Shown here in pieces: positions 9,877 through 18,552 of a stretch of DNA of 64,000 nucleotides. The notes under the pieces were generated by a model. That model was not told the origin of the DNA, made no database searches, and saw nothing but the letters and a program-made list of their open reading frames with translations. The DNA lies in the NCBI RefSeq assembly GCF_016865365.1, contig NZ_AP024469.1, positions 2,386,501 through 2,450,500 on the forward strand. Reading direction: 5' to 3'. A program made the translations under genes and the position numbers. This stretch comes from Geobacter sp. SVR. GTDB lineage: Bacteria > Desulfobacterota > Desulfuromonadia > Geobacterales > Pseudopelobacteraceae. Positions within the stretch are counted from its first letter, which is position 1, and every line of letters starts with the position of its first letter.

Positions 9877-10419
9877 TTACCGGGATACTTTGAAATCTTT
9901 GAGCGCGCTGAATTTGAAATTTATCTGTTCGCGGGAGCAGGTGCAACTGCCGCGATTGAGATCGGTCCCGCAGGTTGAGCATAACCCTTTGCAATTCTCG
10001 CTGCACAACGGCTTGAGAGGAATCTCCATGGCGACCTGCTCCTCGATTTCATGGGTCAGGTCGATTTCATCGCCGCTGTAGGTTCCGGAGATCAGGTCCT
10101 GTTCGTTGAGCTCGACCTCATCCTCGACTGGAACTTCTTCGGGAGTTCCCTTGCGGAAGAAGATCGAGAAATTCGAGTCAACGGCAGAATCGTACGCTTC
10201 AAGACACCGCGAGCAGGTCAGTCTGATCGGGGCGGAAACCCGGCCCGCGATCCGGATATGGTCATATTCCCGGCTTACCGTGATATCGGAGCGCACCGGG
10301 CCGGTGAAGGTACAGTCACCATCAGACTGCAGCCTGTCAAGCACGGGAAATGCCTGGATATCATCCTCGTTTTTGAGGACAAGCGGTTTTTCCTTGATAT
10401 GATCGACAACTATCTTCAT
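9877..10419 (-). CDS. DUF177 (YceD-family) protein with extra cysteines
   Basis: The protein of 180 residues belongs to the DUF177/YceD family, which is almost always encoded next to rpmF; a role in rRNA or ribosome metabolism has been suggested for the family, but the function is not settled. Visible are the conserved LTCSRCLEAYD pair (C69, C72) and a C-terminal cysteine-rich segment (C139, C143, C147, C150 and further cysteines), which suggests one or two metal sites. The frame extends 16 codons upstream, but MKIVVDHIKEKPL at 10419 is the natural N-terminus. It is the first gene of the run that leads into rpmF-plsX-fab. Confidence 0.88.
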   Translation of the reverse strand: MKIVVDHIKEKPLVLKNEDDIQAFPVLDRLQSDGDCTFTGPVRSDITVSREYDHIRIAGRVSAPIRLTCSRCLEAYDSAVDSNFSIFFRKGTPEEVPVEDEVELNEQDLISGTYSGDEIDLTHEIEEQVAMEIPLKPLCSENCKGLCSTCGTDLNRGSCTCSREQINFKFSALKDFKVSR

Positions 10420-10497
10420 CGCTGCGCATCCGTTTAAATAAAATACAAAGCACACAAGTATATTCAATGCATGTTATTTGTCAATAGTTTTGAATTC

Positions 10498-11985
10498 CTA
10501 GGATTTCAAGCGGCCGTACCGCTCCAGCATCTCGGCCAGAGAAGGTCCCAGATGGCGGGGAACGATGCCCCAGGAAAAGCGCCAGCCCCAGTTGCCGCTG
10601 GAGGTGCCGGGCAGGTTCATGCGGGCCTCCGAGGGGAGGCCGAGCAGGTCCTGGAACGGAAGGATGACGGTGTTCGCGACCGACATCAGCGCCAGGCGCA
10701 GGATGGCTCCCACGGCTTCGTGACCGGAGCTGCCGATATACTCGCACACGTCGTGGCGCTGCGTCGGGGAAAGGCTGTCGAACCATCCCAGGGTGGTGTC
10801 GTTGTCGTGGGTGCCGGTGTAGACGATACAGTTGCGGATATGGTTATGGGGCAGATAGTAATTGTCCGGTCCCGAATCAAAGGCGAACTGGAGGATCTTC
10901 ATCCCCGGATAGTCGCATCTGTCACGCAATGCCTCCACCTCGGGAGTGATAACTCCCAGATCCTCGGCAATGATGCTGACGCGACCCAGGGCGGCGTGAA
11001 CCGCTTCGAAAAAGGGATACCCCGGCCCTTTGACCCATGTCCCCTGCTCTGCGGTCTTGTGGTCCGCCGGAACATGCCAGGCTGCCTCGAAGCCGCGAAA
11101 ATGATCCACCCGTACCCCATCGAACTGGGAGAACAGATGCCGGAAGCGGTCGATCCACCAATCATAACCCTGCTGCTCCAGCCGGTCCCAGTCATAGAGC
11201 GGATTGCCCCAGAGCTGGCCCGTTGTGCTGAAATAATCCGGCGGTACACCCGCCACGACCGTCGGCCGCCCCTTGGCGTCGAGCAGGAAGATGCTGCGGT
11301 TGCGCCACACATCGACTGAATCGTAGGCCACGAAGATGGGAATATCCCCGATGAAGGAGATGTGCCGGTCAGCGGCATAGTCCCGCAATGACTGCCATTG
11401 CCGGTAAAACTGCCACTGCATGTATTTCTGCACCCCGATCTCAGGGCCCAACTCCACTGAAGCGGCTTCGTATGCCCCCGGTTTGAGCAGGGCTACGTCG
11501 GAGGGCCACTTATGCCAGCTCACGCCGTGATGGTGGTGCTTCAGTGCCATGAAAAGGGCGTAGTCGTGCAGCCAGGGGGTGGTATCGCAAAAATGCCAGA
11601 ACTCCTTCATCCTGACGGTTTCGCCTGCGGCAAAGAAGGCTGCGGCCGCTTGCCTGAGCGCGGCAAATTTGAACGAACATACCTTATCGAACTGCACGAC
11701 ATCGTCGGAGAAGGTCTTGTTGCGGAAGCCGCGCGGCAGATCCCCCTCGGCGACGAGTTGGCTCAGATCGATCAGCAGCGGGTTGCCCGCGAAGGCCGAA
11801 AATGCGGAGTACGGGGAATTGCCGCAGGCAGGGGGAGTCAGGGGAAGAAGTTGCCAGAACGACATGCCCATGGCGGACAGCAGATCCACAAACCGCCGCG
11901 CATCGGCACCCAGCGTGCCAATGCCGCCGGCTCCCGGAAGCGATGTGGGATGAAGCAGAACGCCGCAACTTCGTCGCTGTAACAT
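10498..11985 (-). CDS. malQ: 4-alpha-glucanotransferase (amylomaltase)
   Basis: Glycoside hydrolase family 77 enzyme that transfers alpha-1,4-glucan segments between maltodextrins, probably for glycogen or maltodextrin turnover. The 495-residue protein opens with SCGVLLHPTSLPGAGGIGTLG and contains the nucleophile segment GVRVDHFRGFEAAW, the acid/base segment IIAEDLGVITPEV and YTGTHDNDTTLGW. The start at 11985 follows a GGGGAGG site on the minus strand; the frame is open 23 codons further without a better start. No glycogen gene is adjacent. It is divergent from clpB, separated by an unusual inverted-repeat element. Confidence 0.95.
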   Translation of the reverse strand: MLQRRSCGVLLHPTSLPGAGGIGTLGADARRFVDLLSAMGMSFWQLLPLTPPACGNSPYSAFSAFAGNPLLIDLSQLVAEGDLPRGFRNKTFSDDVVQFDKVCSFKFAALRQAAAAFFAAGETVRMKEFWHFCDTTPWLHDYALFMALKHHHHGVSWHKWPSDVALLKPGAYEAASVELGPEIGVQKYMQWQFYRQWQSLRDYAADRHISFIGDIPIFVAYDSVDVWRNRSIFLLDAKGRPTVVAGVPPDYFSTTGQLWGNPLYDWDRLEQQGYDWWIDRFRHLFSQFDGVRVDHFRGFEAAWHVPADHKTAEQGTWVKGPGYPFFEAVHAALGRVSIIAEDLGVITPEVEALRDRCDYPGMKILQFAFDSGPDNYYLPHNHIRNCIVYTGTHDNDTTLGWFDSLSPTQRHDVCEYIGSSGHEAVGAILRLALMSVANTVILPFQDLLGLPSEARMNLPGTSSGNWGWRFSWGIVPRHLGPSLAEMLERYGRLKS

Positions 11986-12029
11986 CTGATGCCTCCCCGG
12001 ACCAGTGTGAGTCTTCAGTCCGTTGTTTA

Positions 12030-12058
12030 AACATACCTCATAGCGGCATTGCAATCAA
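12030..12058 (-). promoter_or_regulatory. Candidate promoter for malQ
   Basis: On the minus strand TTGATT (12053-12058), a 17-base spacer and TATGTT (12030-12035) lie about 45 bp before the malQ start. Both boxes match the sigma70 consensus at four or more of six positions. Confidence 0.5.
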
Positions 12059-12085
12059 ATTCATCGCCTCTTTTGACTGTGTGGG

Positions 12086-12265
12086 CGTCCTGCATCCGTG
12101 CTGCCTCCCTGCCGGGACGCCTGAAAGGCCTCTGCCTTTGCATTTCCCCGGCATGAAGCCTCTCAGCGGAGGGCCGGCGGATTAAGCAACCGCCGCAGCC
12201 CGGCGACGGTCGGGCCCCGGCTTCTTTCAGGCGTCCCTACAGTCCGGCAGCACAGATGCAGGACG
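12086..12265. repeat. 180-bp element with 42-bp imperfect terminal inverted repeats
   Basis: The arms 12086-12127 and 12224-12265 match as inverted repeats at 36 of 42 positions, with an outer block reading CGTCCTGCATC and an inner block GGGACGCCTGAAAG shared exactly. The 96-bp interior contains a nested hairpin (CGGCGG at 12175-12180 pairing with CCGCCG at 12190-12195) and further GC-rich pairing. It has no coding capacity. It lies outside both predicted divergent transcripts, so a terminator is an unlikely explanation. It could be a MITE-like remnant, a structured RNA or a regulatory element. Confidence 0.75.
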
Positions 12266-12274
12266 TAGCGAACC

Positions 12275-12303
12275 TTGACTTTGCTTGGCGCGGTGCTTAT
12301 CTA
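12275..12303 (+). promoter_or_regulatory. Candidate promoter for clpB
   Basis: TTGACT (12275-12280), a 17-base spacer and TATCTA (12298-12303) lie about 38 bp before the clpB start. The upstream CTTGACTT also resembles the -35 of heat-shock sigma32 promoters (CTTGAAA), which would fit clpB, but the -10 side (CTTATCTA) is a poor match to CCCCATNT. The sigma factor is therefore undecided. Confidence 0.45.
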
Positions 12304-12341
12304 GAAAAATAAGGCACATTATTTAAAGCGGGGAAAACCAT

Positions 12342-14948
12342 ATGGACTTCAACAGACTGACGCAGAAATCCCAGGAAGCGTTTGCCGAGGCGCAAAACAA
12401 GGCGGTCACCTACGGACATGTGGAGGTGGACGGTGAACACCTGCTGTGGGCGTTGCTGGAGCAGGCCGAAGGGCTGGTGCCGCGCCTGCTGGCGCGCATG
12501 GACATACACCCCGAGGCGCTGAAAAACGAGGTCGAAAAGGAGCTGGAGCGCCTGCCCCGGGTTTCCGGCCCCGGCGCCGAGCCCGGCAAGATCTACGTTT
12601 CCCAGAGACTCTCGCGAATTCTCGTGGCTGCCGAAAATGAGGCTAAACGGCTCAAGGACGAATATGTCTCGGTCGAACATCTGTTGATTGCACTGCTGGC
12701 CCAGGGAGAGAAGACCCCTGTGGGCCGCATTCTGAAACAGGCCGGGGTCGACCGGGAGAAGCTGCTGGCCGCCCTGACCGACGTGCGCGGCAACCAGCGG
12801 GTCACTTCCGCCACTCCGGAGGCCAGTTACGAAGCCCTGGAAAAGTACGGCCGGGACCTGGTAAAGATGGCCCACAGCGGCAAGCTCGATCCGGTCATCG
12901 GCCGCGATGAGGACATCCGCCGGGTGATCCGCATCCTTTCCCGCAAAACAAAGAACAACCCGGTGCTGATCGGCGAGCCAGGCGTAGGCAAGACCGCCAT
13001 CGTGGAGGGGCTGGCCCAGAGGATCGTACGCGGCGACGTGCCCGAGGGGCTGAAGGACAAGACCGTCTTTGCCCTTGATATGGGGGCCCTGGTTGCCGGC
13101 GCCAAGTACCGCGGAGAATTCGAGGAACGCCTCAAGGCGGTGCTGAACGAGGTCAAGCAGGGAGAAGGGCGCATCATCCTCTTTATCGACGAATTGCACA
13201 CAATTGTAGGTGCCGGCAAGGCCGAGGGGGCCATGGATGCCGGCAACATGCTCAAACCGATGTTGGCCAGGGGGGAGCTGCACTGCATTGGCGCAACCAC
13301 CCTGGACGAATACCGCAAGCACATCGAAAAAGATGCCGCCCTGGAGCGCCGTTTTCAGCCGGTGCTGGTGGAACAGCCCACCGTGGAGGATACCGTCTCG
13401 ATCCTGCGGGGCCTGAGAGAACGCTTCGAGGTCCATCACGGCGTCAAGATCCAGGACAATGCACTGGTGGCGGCTGCCGGCCTTTCCAACCGCTACATAA
13501 CCGACCGTTTCCTGCCTGACAAGGCCATCGACCTGGTGGACGAAGCCTGCGCCATGCTGCGCACCGACATCGATTCCCTACCGGCCGAGCTGGATGCCAT
13601 CTCCCGCCGGGTGATGCAATTGGAGATCGAGGAGCAGGCCCTTAAAAAGGAAAAGGATCCGGCCAGTCAAGAGCGACTGGAGACCTTGCGCCGGGAGCTG
13701 GCAACCGACAAGGAAAAGGCTGCCGCCATGCGGGCCCAGTACGACACCGAAAAGGTAGCCATCCAGCGCGTCCAGGCCCTGAGAGAGCAGATCGAGAAGA
13801 CCCGCCGCGATATCGAACAGGCCGAGCGCACCTATAATTTGGAGCAGGCCTCGAAATTGAAGTACTCCGAACTGCCCGGTCTGGAAACCGCCCTCAGGAA
13901 CGAGGAGGAGGCCCTGGCAGCCAAACAGGGGGGGCATAAGCTGCTGCGCGAAGAGGTTACGGAGGAGGAAATCGCCGAGATCGTGTCCCGCTGGACCGGC
14001 ATCCCGGTCACCAGGCTGGTGGAAGGCGAGCGCGAGAAGCTCCTGAGGCTGGAGGATATCCTGCATCAACGGGTGATCGGCCAGGACGAGGCGGTGCAAT
14101 TGGTGGCCGATGCCGTCCTGAGGGCGCGCTCGGGCATCAAGGACCCCAACCGCCCCATCGGCTCGTTCATATTCCTCGGTCCCACCGGAGTCGGCAAGAC
14201 CGAGTTGGCGCGCACCCTCTCCTCTTCCCTGTTCGACTCTGAGGAGAACATGGTACGCATCGACATGTCCGAATACATGGAGAAGTTCGCCGTTTCGCGG
14301 CTGATCGGCGCCCCTCCCGGTTATGTCGGCTACGAGGAGGGGGGGCAGCTGACCGAAGCGGTGCGCCGCAAACCTTACTGCGTCCTGCTGTTCGACGAGA
14401 TTGAAAAGGCCCATCCCGACGTGTTCAACATCCTGCTGCAGATCCTGGATGACGGCCGGGTGACCGACAGCCAGGGGCGTACGGTCAACTTCAAGAATAC
14501 GGTCGTCATCATGACCTCCAACATCGGCGCCCCGTATCTGATCGAAGGGATCACCCCTTCGGGCGAAATCCGCGAGGAGGCGCGCCACAACGTCATGCGA
14601 GAACTGCGGGGCGCTTTCCGTCCCGAGTTCCTCAACCGGGTGGACGATATCGTGCTGTTCAAGCCGCTGAACCTTGACCAGATCGTACGGATCGCGGAGC
14701 TGATGATCGGACAGCTCAGAAACCGGCTCATGGACCGGCGCATCAATCTGGAGATCAGTGAAGAGGCCCTGCGTTTCATCGCGGAGGCAGGGTACGACCC
14801 GGTCTACGGTGCCCGGCCGCTCAAGCGTTACCTGCAACGTGAGTTGGAAACCCGCGTGGCAAGGGCAATCATAGCGGGCAATGTTCCCGAGGGATCGACG
14901 CTGCAGGTCGAGTTGCAGAATGGAGGTCTCGTGATCCACGTCAACTGA
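12342..14948 (+). CDS. clpB: ATP-dependent disaggregase ClpB
   Basis: Hsp100 AAA+ chaperone that works with DnaK to dissolve protein aggregates. The 868-residue length is standard. In order: Clp N-terminal repeats (1-145), first AAA+ module with Walker A GEPGVGKT at 211-218, a coiled-coil M domain rich in Glu, Lys and Arg (about 400-520), and a second AAA+ module with Walker A GPTGVGKT at 613-620. The M domain distinguishes it from ClpA and ClpC. The start [14 protein letters not shown] is typical. Monocistronic: a hairpin overlaps the stop codon and the next gene is 370 bp away. Confidence 0.97.
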   Translation: MDFNRLTQKSQEAFAEAQNKAVTYGHVEVDGEHLLWALLEQAEGLVPRLLARMDIHPEALKNEVEKELERLPRVSGPGAEPGKIYVSQRLSRILVAAENEAKRLKDEYVSVEHLLIALLAQGEKTPVGRILKQAGVDREKLLAALTDVRGNQRVTSATPEASYEALEKYGRDLVKMAHSGKLDPVIGRDEDIRRVIRILSRKTKNNPVLIGEPGVGKTAIVEGLAQRIVRGDVPEGLKDKTVFALDMGALVAGAKYRGEFEERLKAVLNEVKQGEGRIILFIDELHTIVGAGKAEGAMDAGNMLKPMLARGELHCIGATTLDEYRKHIEKDAALERRFQPVLVEQPTVEDTVSILRGLRERFEVHHGVKIQDNALVAAAGLSNRYITDRFLPDKAIDLVDEACAMLRTDIDSLPAELDAISRRVMQLEIEEQALKKEKDPASQERLETLRRELATDKEKAAAMRAQYDTEKVAIQRVQALREQIEKTRRDIEQAERTYNLEQASKLKYSELPGLETALRNEEEALAAKQGGHKLLREEVTEEEIAEIVSRWTGIPVTRLVEGEREKLLRLEDILHQRVIGQDEAVQLVADAVLRARSGIKDPNRPIGSFIFLGPTGVGKTELARTLSSSLFDSEENMVRIDMSEYMEKFAVSRLIGAPPGYVGYEEGGQLTEAVRRKPYCVLLFDEIEKAHPDVFNILLQILDDGRVTDSQGRTVNFKNTVVIMTSNIGAPYLIEGITPSGEIREEARHNVMRELRGAFRPEFLNRVDDIVLFKPLNLDQIVRIAELMIGQLRNRLMDRRINLEISEEALRFIAEAGYDPVYGARPLKRYLQRELETRVARAIIAGNVPEGSTLQVELQNGGLVIHVN

Positions 14949-14961
14949 TGCCGTGGATCAC
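14931..14961 (+). terminator. Hairpin overlapping the clpB stop codon
   Basis: GTGATCCACG (14931-14940) and CGTGGATCAC (14952-14961) form a perfect 10-bp stem around an 11-base loop that contains the clpB stop codon. The following bases (CGCCTGTCC) are not T-rich, so it is either a non-canonical terminator or a 3'-end stabilising structure. Confidence 0.5.
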
Positions 14962-15318
14962 CGCCTGTCCTTTCCTGGCATGTCCAATCCACTCCGGGCC
15001 ACGCGGCCGTTGCATCCGCGCCCGCGGTCCGGAGCTTCACCCCTTTCCCCGAGTCGTTTCCGAATCAAGGAACTCTTCGACCATCACTCGCACACCTGTT
15101 CAGATCCAGCGTTCGAGGCATGAGAGACAGTGTGTCCGGCCTGATGTATGGAAACAGCCTGCAGCGACCGCACACTACCATGACACTCCCTGGCTGCCAT
15201 GCTTACCTGATTCAGGCGAGAAACATCATAAATCCTGACGGGAAGCCTCTCTGCTTGACAATCAATCCGCCGGGGACAATAATCCACCAATTATACGCGA
15301 CTCAGAAGGGACGTTCTC
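14949..15318. other. Intergenic region clpB-nadB
   Basis: No convincing gene or RNA is seen in these 370 bp. The left end carries the clpB hairpin and the right end the nadB promoter. Short open frames in the middle have no recognisable product and no good ribosome-binding sites. Confidence 0.7.
15255..15283 (+). promoter_or_regulatory. Strong sigma70-type promoter for nadB
   Basis: TTGACA (15255-15260, perfect), a 17-base spacer and AATAAT (15278-15283, five of six) lie 36 bp before the nadB start. This is one of the best promoter matches in the window. Confidence 0.7.
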
Positions 15319-16914
15319 ATGCGCATTGACAGCGATTTTCTGGTCATCGGCAGCGGTATCGCCGGACTTTCCTATGCCCTCCAGGCAGCCGACCATGGCA
15401 GCGTAGCCATTGTCACCAAACGTGAGATAACTGAATCTGCCACCAAGTATGCCCAGGGAGGCATTGCCTCGGTCTTTTCGGCCGAAGATTCCTTTGATGC
15501 CCACATGGAAGATACCATGGTGGCCGGTGCCGGCATCTGCCATGAGGACGTAGTGCGCATGGTGGTGGAGGAAGGCCCCCAGACCATCAAAAACCTGATC
15601 GAATGGGGGGTCAAATTCACCACCAGCGGCGAAAGCTACGATCTGACCCGCGAGGGGGGACACAGCGCCCGCCGCATCCTGCATGCCGAAGACATCACCG
15701 GCCGCGAAATAGAACGCGCCTTGGTGGAGGCGGTCCGCAACCACCGGAATATTCAGATCTATGAACATCATATTGCCATTGATCTGATCACCTCCGCCAA
15801 GGTCAGCAAGACAGCCGAAGACAATCGCTGCCTGGGAGCCTATGTCCTGGACATCAAGGACAGCGGCCGGGTAAAGACCTTTGCGGCCAAAGTGACCCTC
15901 CTGGCCAGCGGGGGCGCCGGCAAGGTCTACCTGTACACCTGCAATCCCGATGTCGCTTCAGGGGACGGCGTTGCCATGGCATACCGGGCCGGAGCGACCA
16001 TTGCAAACATGGAATTCATGCAGTTTCACCCCACTACCCTGTTCCATCCCCTGGCCAGGTCGTTCCTGATCTCCGAGGCGGTGCGCGGTGAGGGTGCCAT
16101 CCTGCGGCGCCGCGACGGCACGGCCTTCATGGAGAAGTATCACAAGCTGAAAGACCTGGCACCGCGCGACATCGTGGCGCGTGCCATCGACAACGAGATG
16201 AAGACCAGCGGCGACGACTGCGTCTTTCTGGACATCACCCATGAGCCGGCCGATTTCGTACGCAGCCGCTTTCCCAACATTTACCAGACTTGCATGGAAT
16301 TCGGCCTGGATATGACCAAGGAATGGCTGCCGGTGGTACCGGCCGCCCATTACCTGTGCGGCGGCGTTGCGGTCAACATGGACGCCGAAACCGACATCCC
16401 CGGTCTGTATGCCATCGGGGAGACTGCCTTTACCGGGCTGCACGGCGCCAACCGGCTGGCCAGCAACTCGCTGCTTGAGGCCGCGGTCTATGCCGGCCGT
16501 GCCTACCGTCATTCGGTCCAGGCGCTCCAGTTGCTGAAGAACGAACGGCCGGCACTGCCGGAGTGGGATTCGGGCACTGCCACCAACAGCGACGAAATGG
16601 TCGTGGTTTCCCAGAACTGGGACGAAATCCGCAGAAGCATGTGGAATTATGTCGGCATCGTACGGTCCGATAAACGCCTGGCGCGCGCCATGCGCCGCAT
16701 CAAGCTGATTCAGGACGAGATCGAGGAATATTACTGGAACTTCATCATCACCTCCGATCTGGTGGAGCTGCGTAACATTGCCACCGTTGCGGAACTGATC
16801 GTTACCTGCGCCCAGATGCGTAAGGAATCCCGGGGGCTGCACTACACCATCGATCACCCCGAGCGTGACGATGTTTCCGGCAAAAAAGACACCTTCATAA
16901 AGAAACGTTTTTGA
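15319..16914 (+). CDS. nadB: L-aspartate oxidase
   Basis: FAD flavoprotein that oxidises L-aspartate to iminoaspartate, the first step of de novo NAD synthesis; NadA, the partner, is not in this window. The 531-residue protein has the dinucleotide motif [13 protein letters not shown] near residue 11, the succinate dehydrogenase-like [13 protein letters not shown] and [13 protein letters not shown], and an active-site segment [14 protein letters not shown]-terminal helical domain follows ([21 protein letters not shown]). In an oxygen-poor lifestyle fumarate is the likely electron acceptor. It is followed 22 bp later by a chorismate mutase gene, probably in one transcript. Confidence 0.95.
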   Translation: MRIDSDFLVIGSGIAGLSYALQAADHGSVAIVTKREITESATKYAQGGIASVFSAEDSFDAHMEDTMVAGAGICHEDVVRMVVEEGPQTIKNLIEWGVKFTTSGESYDLTREGGHSARRILHAEDITGREIERALVEAVRNHRNIQIYEHHIAIDLITSAKVSKTAEDNRCLGAYVLDIKDSGRVKTFAAKVTLLASGGAGKVYLYTCNPDVASGDGVAMAYRAGATIANMEFMQFHPTTLFHPLARSFLISEAVRGEGAILRRRDGTAFMEKYHKLKDLAPRDIVARAIDNEMKTSGDDCVFLDITHEPADFVRSRFPNIYQTCMEFGLDMTKEWLPVVPAAHYLCGGVAVNMDAETDIPGLYAIGETAFTGLHGANRLASNSLLEAAVYAGRAYRHSVQALQLLKNERPALPEWDSGTATNSDEMVVVSQNWDEIRRSMWNYVGIVRSDKRLARAMRRIKLIQDEIEEYYWNFIITSDLVELRNIATVAELIVTCAQMRKESRGLHYTIDHPERDDVSGKKDTFIKKRF

Positions 16915-16936
16915 AACCCATACCCGGGAGCCGACT

Positions 16937-17221
16937 GTGGATATCAACGAAACAAGAAAACGAATCGACCTGCTGGATGATGTGCTGCTGCGGATCTTCA
17001 ACGAGCGGGCACGTCTGGCTTTGGAGATCGGCCATCTCAAGAAGGGACTCAATCTTCCGGTGTTCGATCCGGCGCGGGAGAAACGGATTTTTGCGCGTAT
17101 GAAGGAAGAGAATCCCGGTCCGCTGGATGACGGCGCCATTGTCCGTCTGTTCGAGCGTGTGGTCGACGAATCGCGCCGGCTGGAGCGCATCATGTCTCAT
17201 GCCGACGAGGAAGCCCAGTAA
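16937..17221 (+). CDS. Chorismate mutase, AroQ class
   Basis: Small all-helical enzyme that converts chorismate to prephenate for phenylalanine and tyrosine. The 94-residue protein reads MDINETRKRIDLLDDVLLRI and continues with a helix containing RARLALEIGHLKK, matching the conserved Arg and Lys residues of AroQ chorismate mutases, and a C-terminal helix VVDESRRLER. The start is GTG at 16937, supported by a CGGGAG site seven bases upstream. It lies 22 bp after nadB and 80 bp before another aromatic-pathway-like gene. Confidence 0.88.
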   Translation: MDINETRKRIDLLDDVLLRIFNERARLALEIGHLKKGLNLPVFDPAREKRIFARMKEENPGPLDDGAIVRLFERVVDESRRLERIMSHADEEAQ

Positions 17222-17301
17222 AGGCCGAGGCCCTGGTTCCTTTCAGGGGAAGGTTTGGTCGAAATTTTTTAAAAGTTATGGATCAGGGAGGGCTATACAA
17301 G

Positions 17302-17511
17302 ATGTTGATCATAATGAAGAAACATGCTCCGGAAGAGGCGTTGGACCGGATCAAAGAATACCTGATTACCCGCGACTTTGACATCCATCAGTCTACGGGA
17401 GCCAACCGCACCATCATCGGGGTCATCGGCGATACTGAAACGCTGAACGACCAGGAAATCGAGGCAATGTCCGGGGTGAGCCAGGTGGTGAGAATCAAAA
17501 AGGATGATTGA
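17302..17511 (+). CDS. Free-standing DAHP synthase ferredoxin-like domain protein
   Basis: The 69-residue protein resembles only the N-terminal ferredoxin-like regulatory domain of type I-beta DAHP synthases (family pattern MIIVMKK...RTVIGVIGD). Here MLIIMKKHAPEEALDRIKEY is followed by NRTIIGVIGDTE and a final SQVVRIKKDD, which in the full enzyme would precede the catalytic barrel. The catalytic domain is absent: a stop codon follows at once and nothing barrel-like lies downstream. The ATG at 17302 has GGAGGG nine bases upstream; an earlier in-frame ATG at 17278 is less likely. Its position after chorismate mutase suggests a link to aromatic amino acid control, which is inference. Confidence 0.72.
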   Translation: MLIIMKKHAPEEALDRIKEYLITRDFDIHQSTGANRTIIGVIGDTETLNDQEIEAMSGVSQVVRIKKDD

Positions 17512-17682
17512 GCCGTGGGGCATTTCCTCTTTTCAGAAAGCACCGATCTGGCGCTGCCGTCCGTACCGCTCCCCGATATGGAATCCCCCGGCAGCGCCCT
17601 CCCCTCCCTAACCCGCGGGCCGTGCGTCCGCTCCCACCAAGCATAAGTCACGTACCTCACCATACCCGAGGCTTTCCCCCTG

Positions 17683-18426
17683 TCAGCACACCTGCGGGTC
17701 AGGATGCTCGATCATCGGATTCATCCGCACCGCCAGGGAGAACAGATAGGGATAGTCCTGCTTGAGATGCTTCATATACAGGACCCAGGCGTGTGAAAGA
17801 TAGCCGAAGGCGCGTTTGATGTCGCCGTTGATGTGTTCCACATCGGTGTGGGGCATGCCGTCGAAAGAACGTCTGGCCTCCAGTTCTTCCATCAGGTGGA
17901 AGACCGCCCACAGCAGTTCGGTGAACTGCTCGTGTTCCAGCAGATTCTGGTTCTCCAGCAGACCGACCATAAAGCTGCGTTTGGACATCAGGAACTCCTT
18001 GAGATCCCCAATGTCGCAGCACCTGCAGTCCATCTGCAGGTCGTGGGATGTGAGAAACGCCAGTGCCCGCCGGAAATCCGCCTCTCCCCACTGCCCGCTC
18101 ACCAGCAGTTCCTGTCGCACCTGTCCGCTGATGCTGACGCAGGCCGACAGCTCTTTCAGCAGATGGTTGCCCGCTTCGCTGAAGAATACGCCGATCACCA
18201 TGTTCAGCTTGCGCATGATGGTCTGACGTTCCCTTTCACGCATGATCCGCTCGACCATCATGGTCACCAGCATCACGTACAGCGGCAGGAAGGCCAGGTT
18301 TCCGATGAAACTGGCTGCCAGATCGCGGGCATTGCCAATGATGAAATAGTCGATCAGGTAGAGACCGGTCGACACGACCGCCAGAGAAAGCAGCAGAATG
18401 TTTCTTGTGCGAAAACCGTCCCGCAT
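17683..18426 (-). CDS. Two-helix membrane protein of unknown function downstream of pilS
   Basis: I do not recognise this 247-residue protein. It has two N-terminal membrane helices (about residues 11-30 and 36-57), then a charged RERERQTIMRK junction and a mostly helical cytoplasmic part of about 180 residues. That part includes a cysteine cluster CRCC (near residue 133) and an HTDVEHINGDIKRAFGYLSHAW segment. Architecture suggests a membrane-anchored signalling or sensor-associated protein without a catalytic domain I can name. It follows pilS by 126 bp on the same strand, where pilR would be expected, but nothing resembles a response regulator. Confidence 0.7.
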   Translation of the reverse strand: MRDGFRTRNILLLSLAVVSTGLYLIDYFIIGNARDLAASFIGNLAFLPLYVMLVTMMVERIMRERERQTIMRKLNMVIGVFFSEAGNHLLKELSACVSISGQVRQELLVSGQWGEADFRRALAFLTSHDLQMDCRCCDIGDLKEFLMSKRSFMVGLLENQNLLEHEQFTELLWAVFHLMEELEARRSFDGMPHTDVEHINGDIKRAFGYLSHAWVLYMKHLKQDYPYLFSLAVRMNPMIEHPDPQVC

Positions 18427-18552
18427 GGAACCCCCTTGGCATCAAAGTGCACGGATACAGTAGTTGGAACATTGCAGTTGACATAGATCATGCCGGGGCT
18501 CGATCCTCCGCTTCCTGCGGCCGGGCCGTGCCATCTGCGGCGCCATCCGGCA

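Larger units (their letters stand above)
11986..12341. other. Divergent intergenic region malQ-clpB
   Basis: No gene is seen in this 356-bp region. It holds a promoter for malQ at its left end, a 180-bp inverted-repeat element in the middle and a promoter for clpB at its right end. Confidence 0.8.

Noticed and set aside
12128-12223. SAM, SAH or cobalamin riboswitch within the inverted-repeat element
   Set aside because: The GC-rich hairpins recalled these classes, but the conserved loop sequences do not match on either strand.
13578-14939. Long minus-strand frame within clpB
   Set aside because: Antisense shadow of clpB; no recognisable domain.
18427-18552. pilR response regulator after pilS
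   Set aside because: The gap is only 126 bp and no response-regulator or sigma54-activator sequence is present on either strand nearby.
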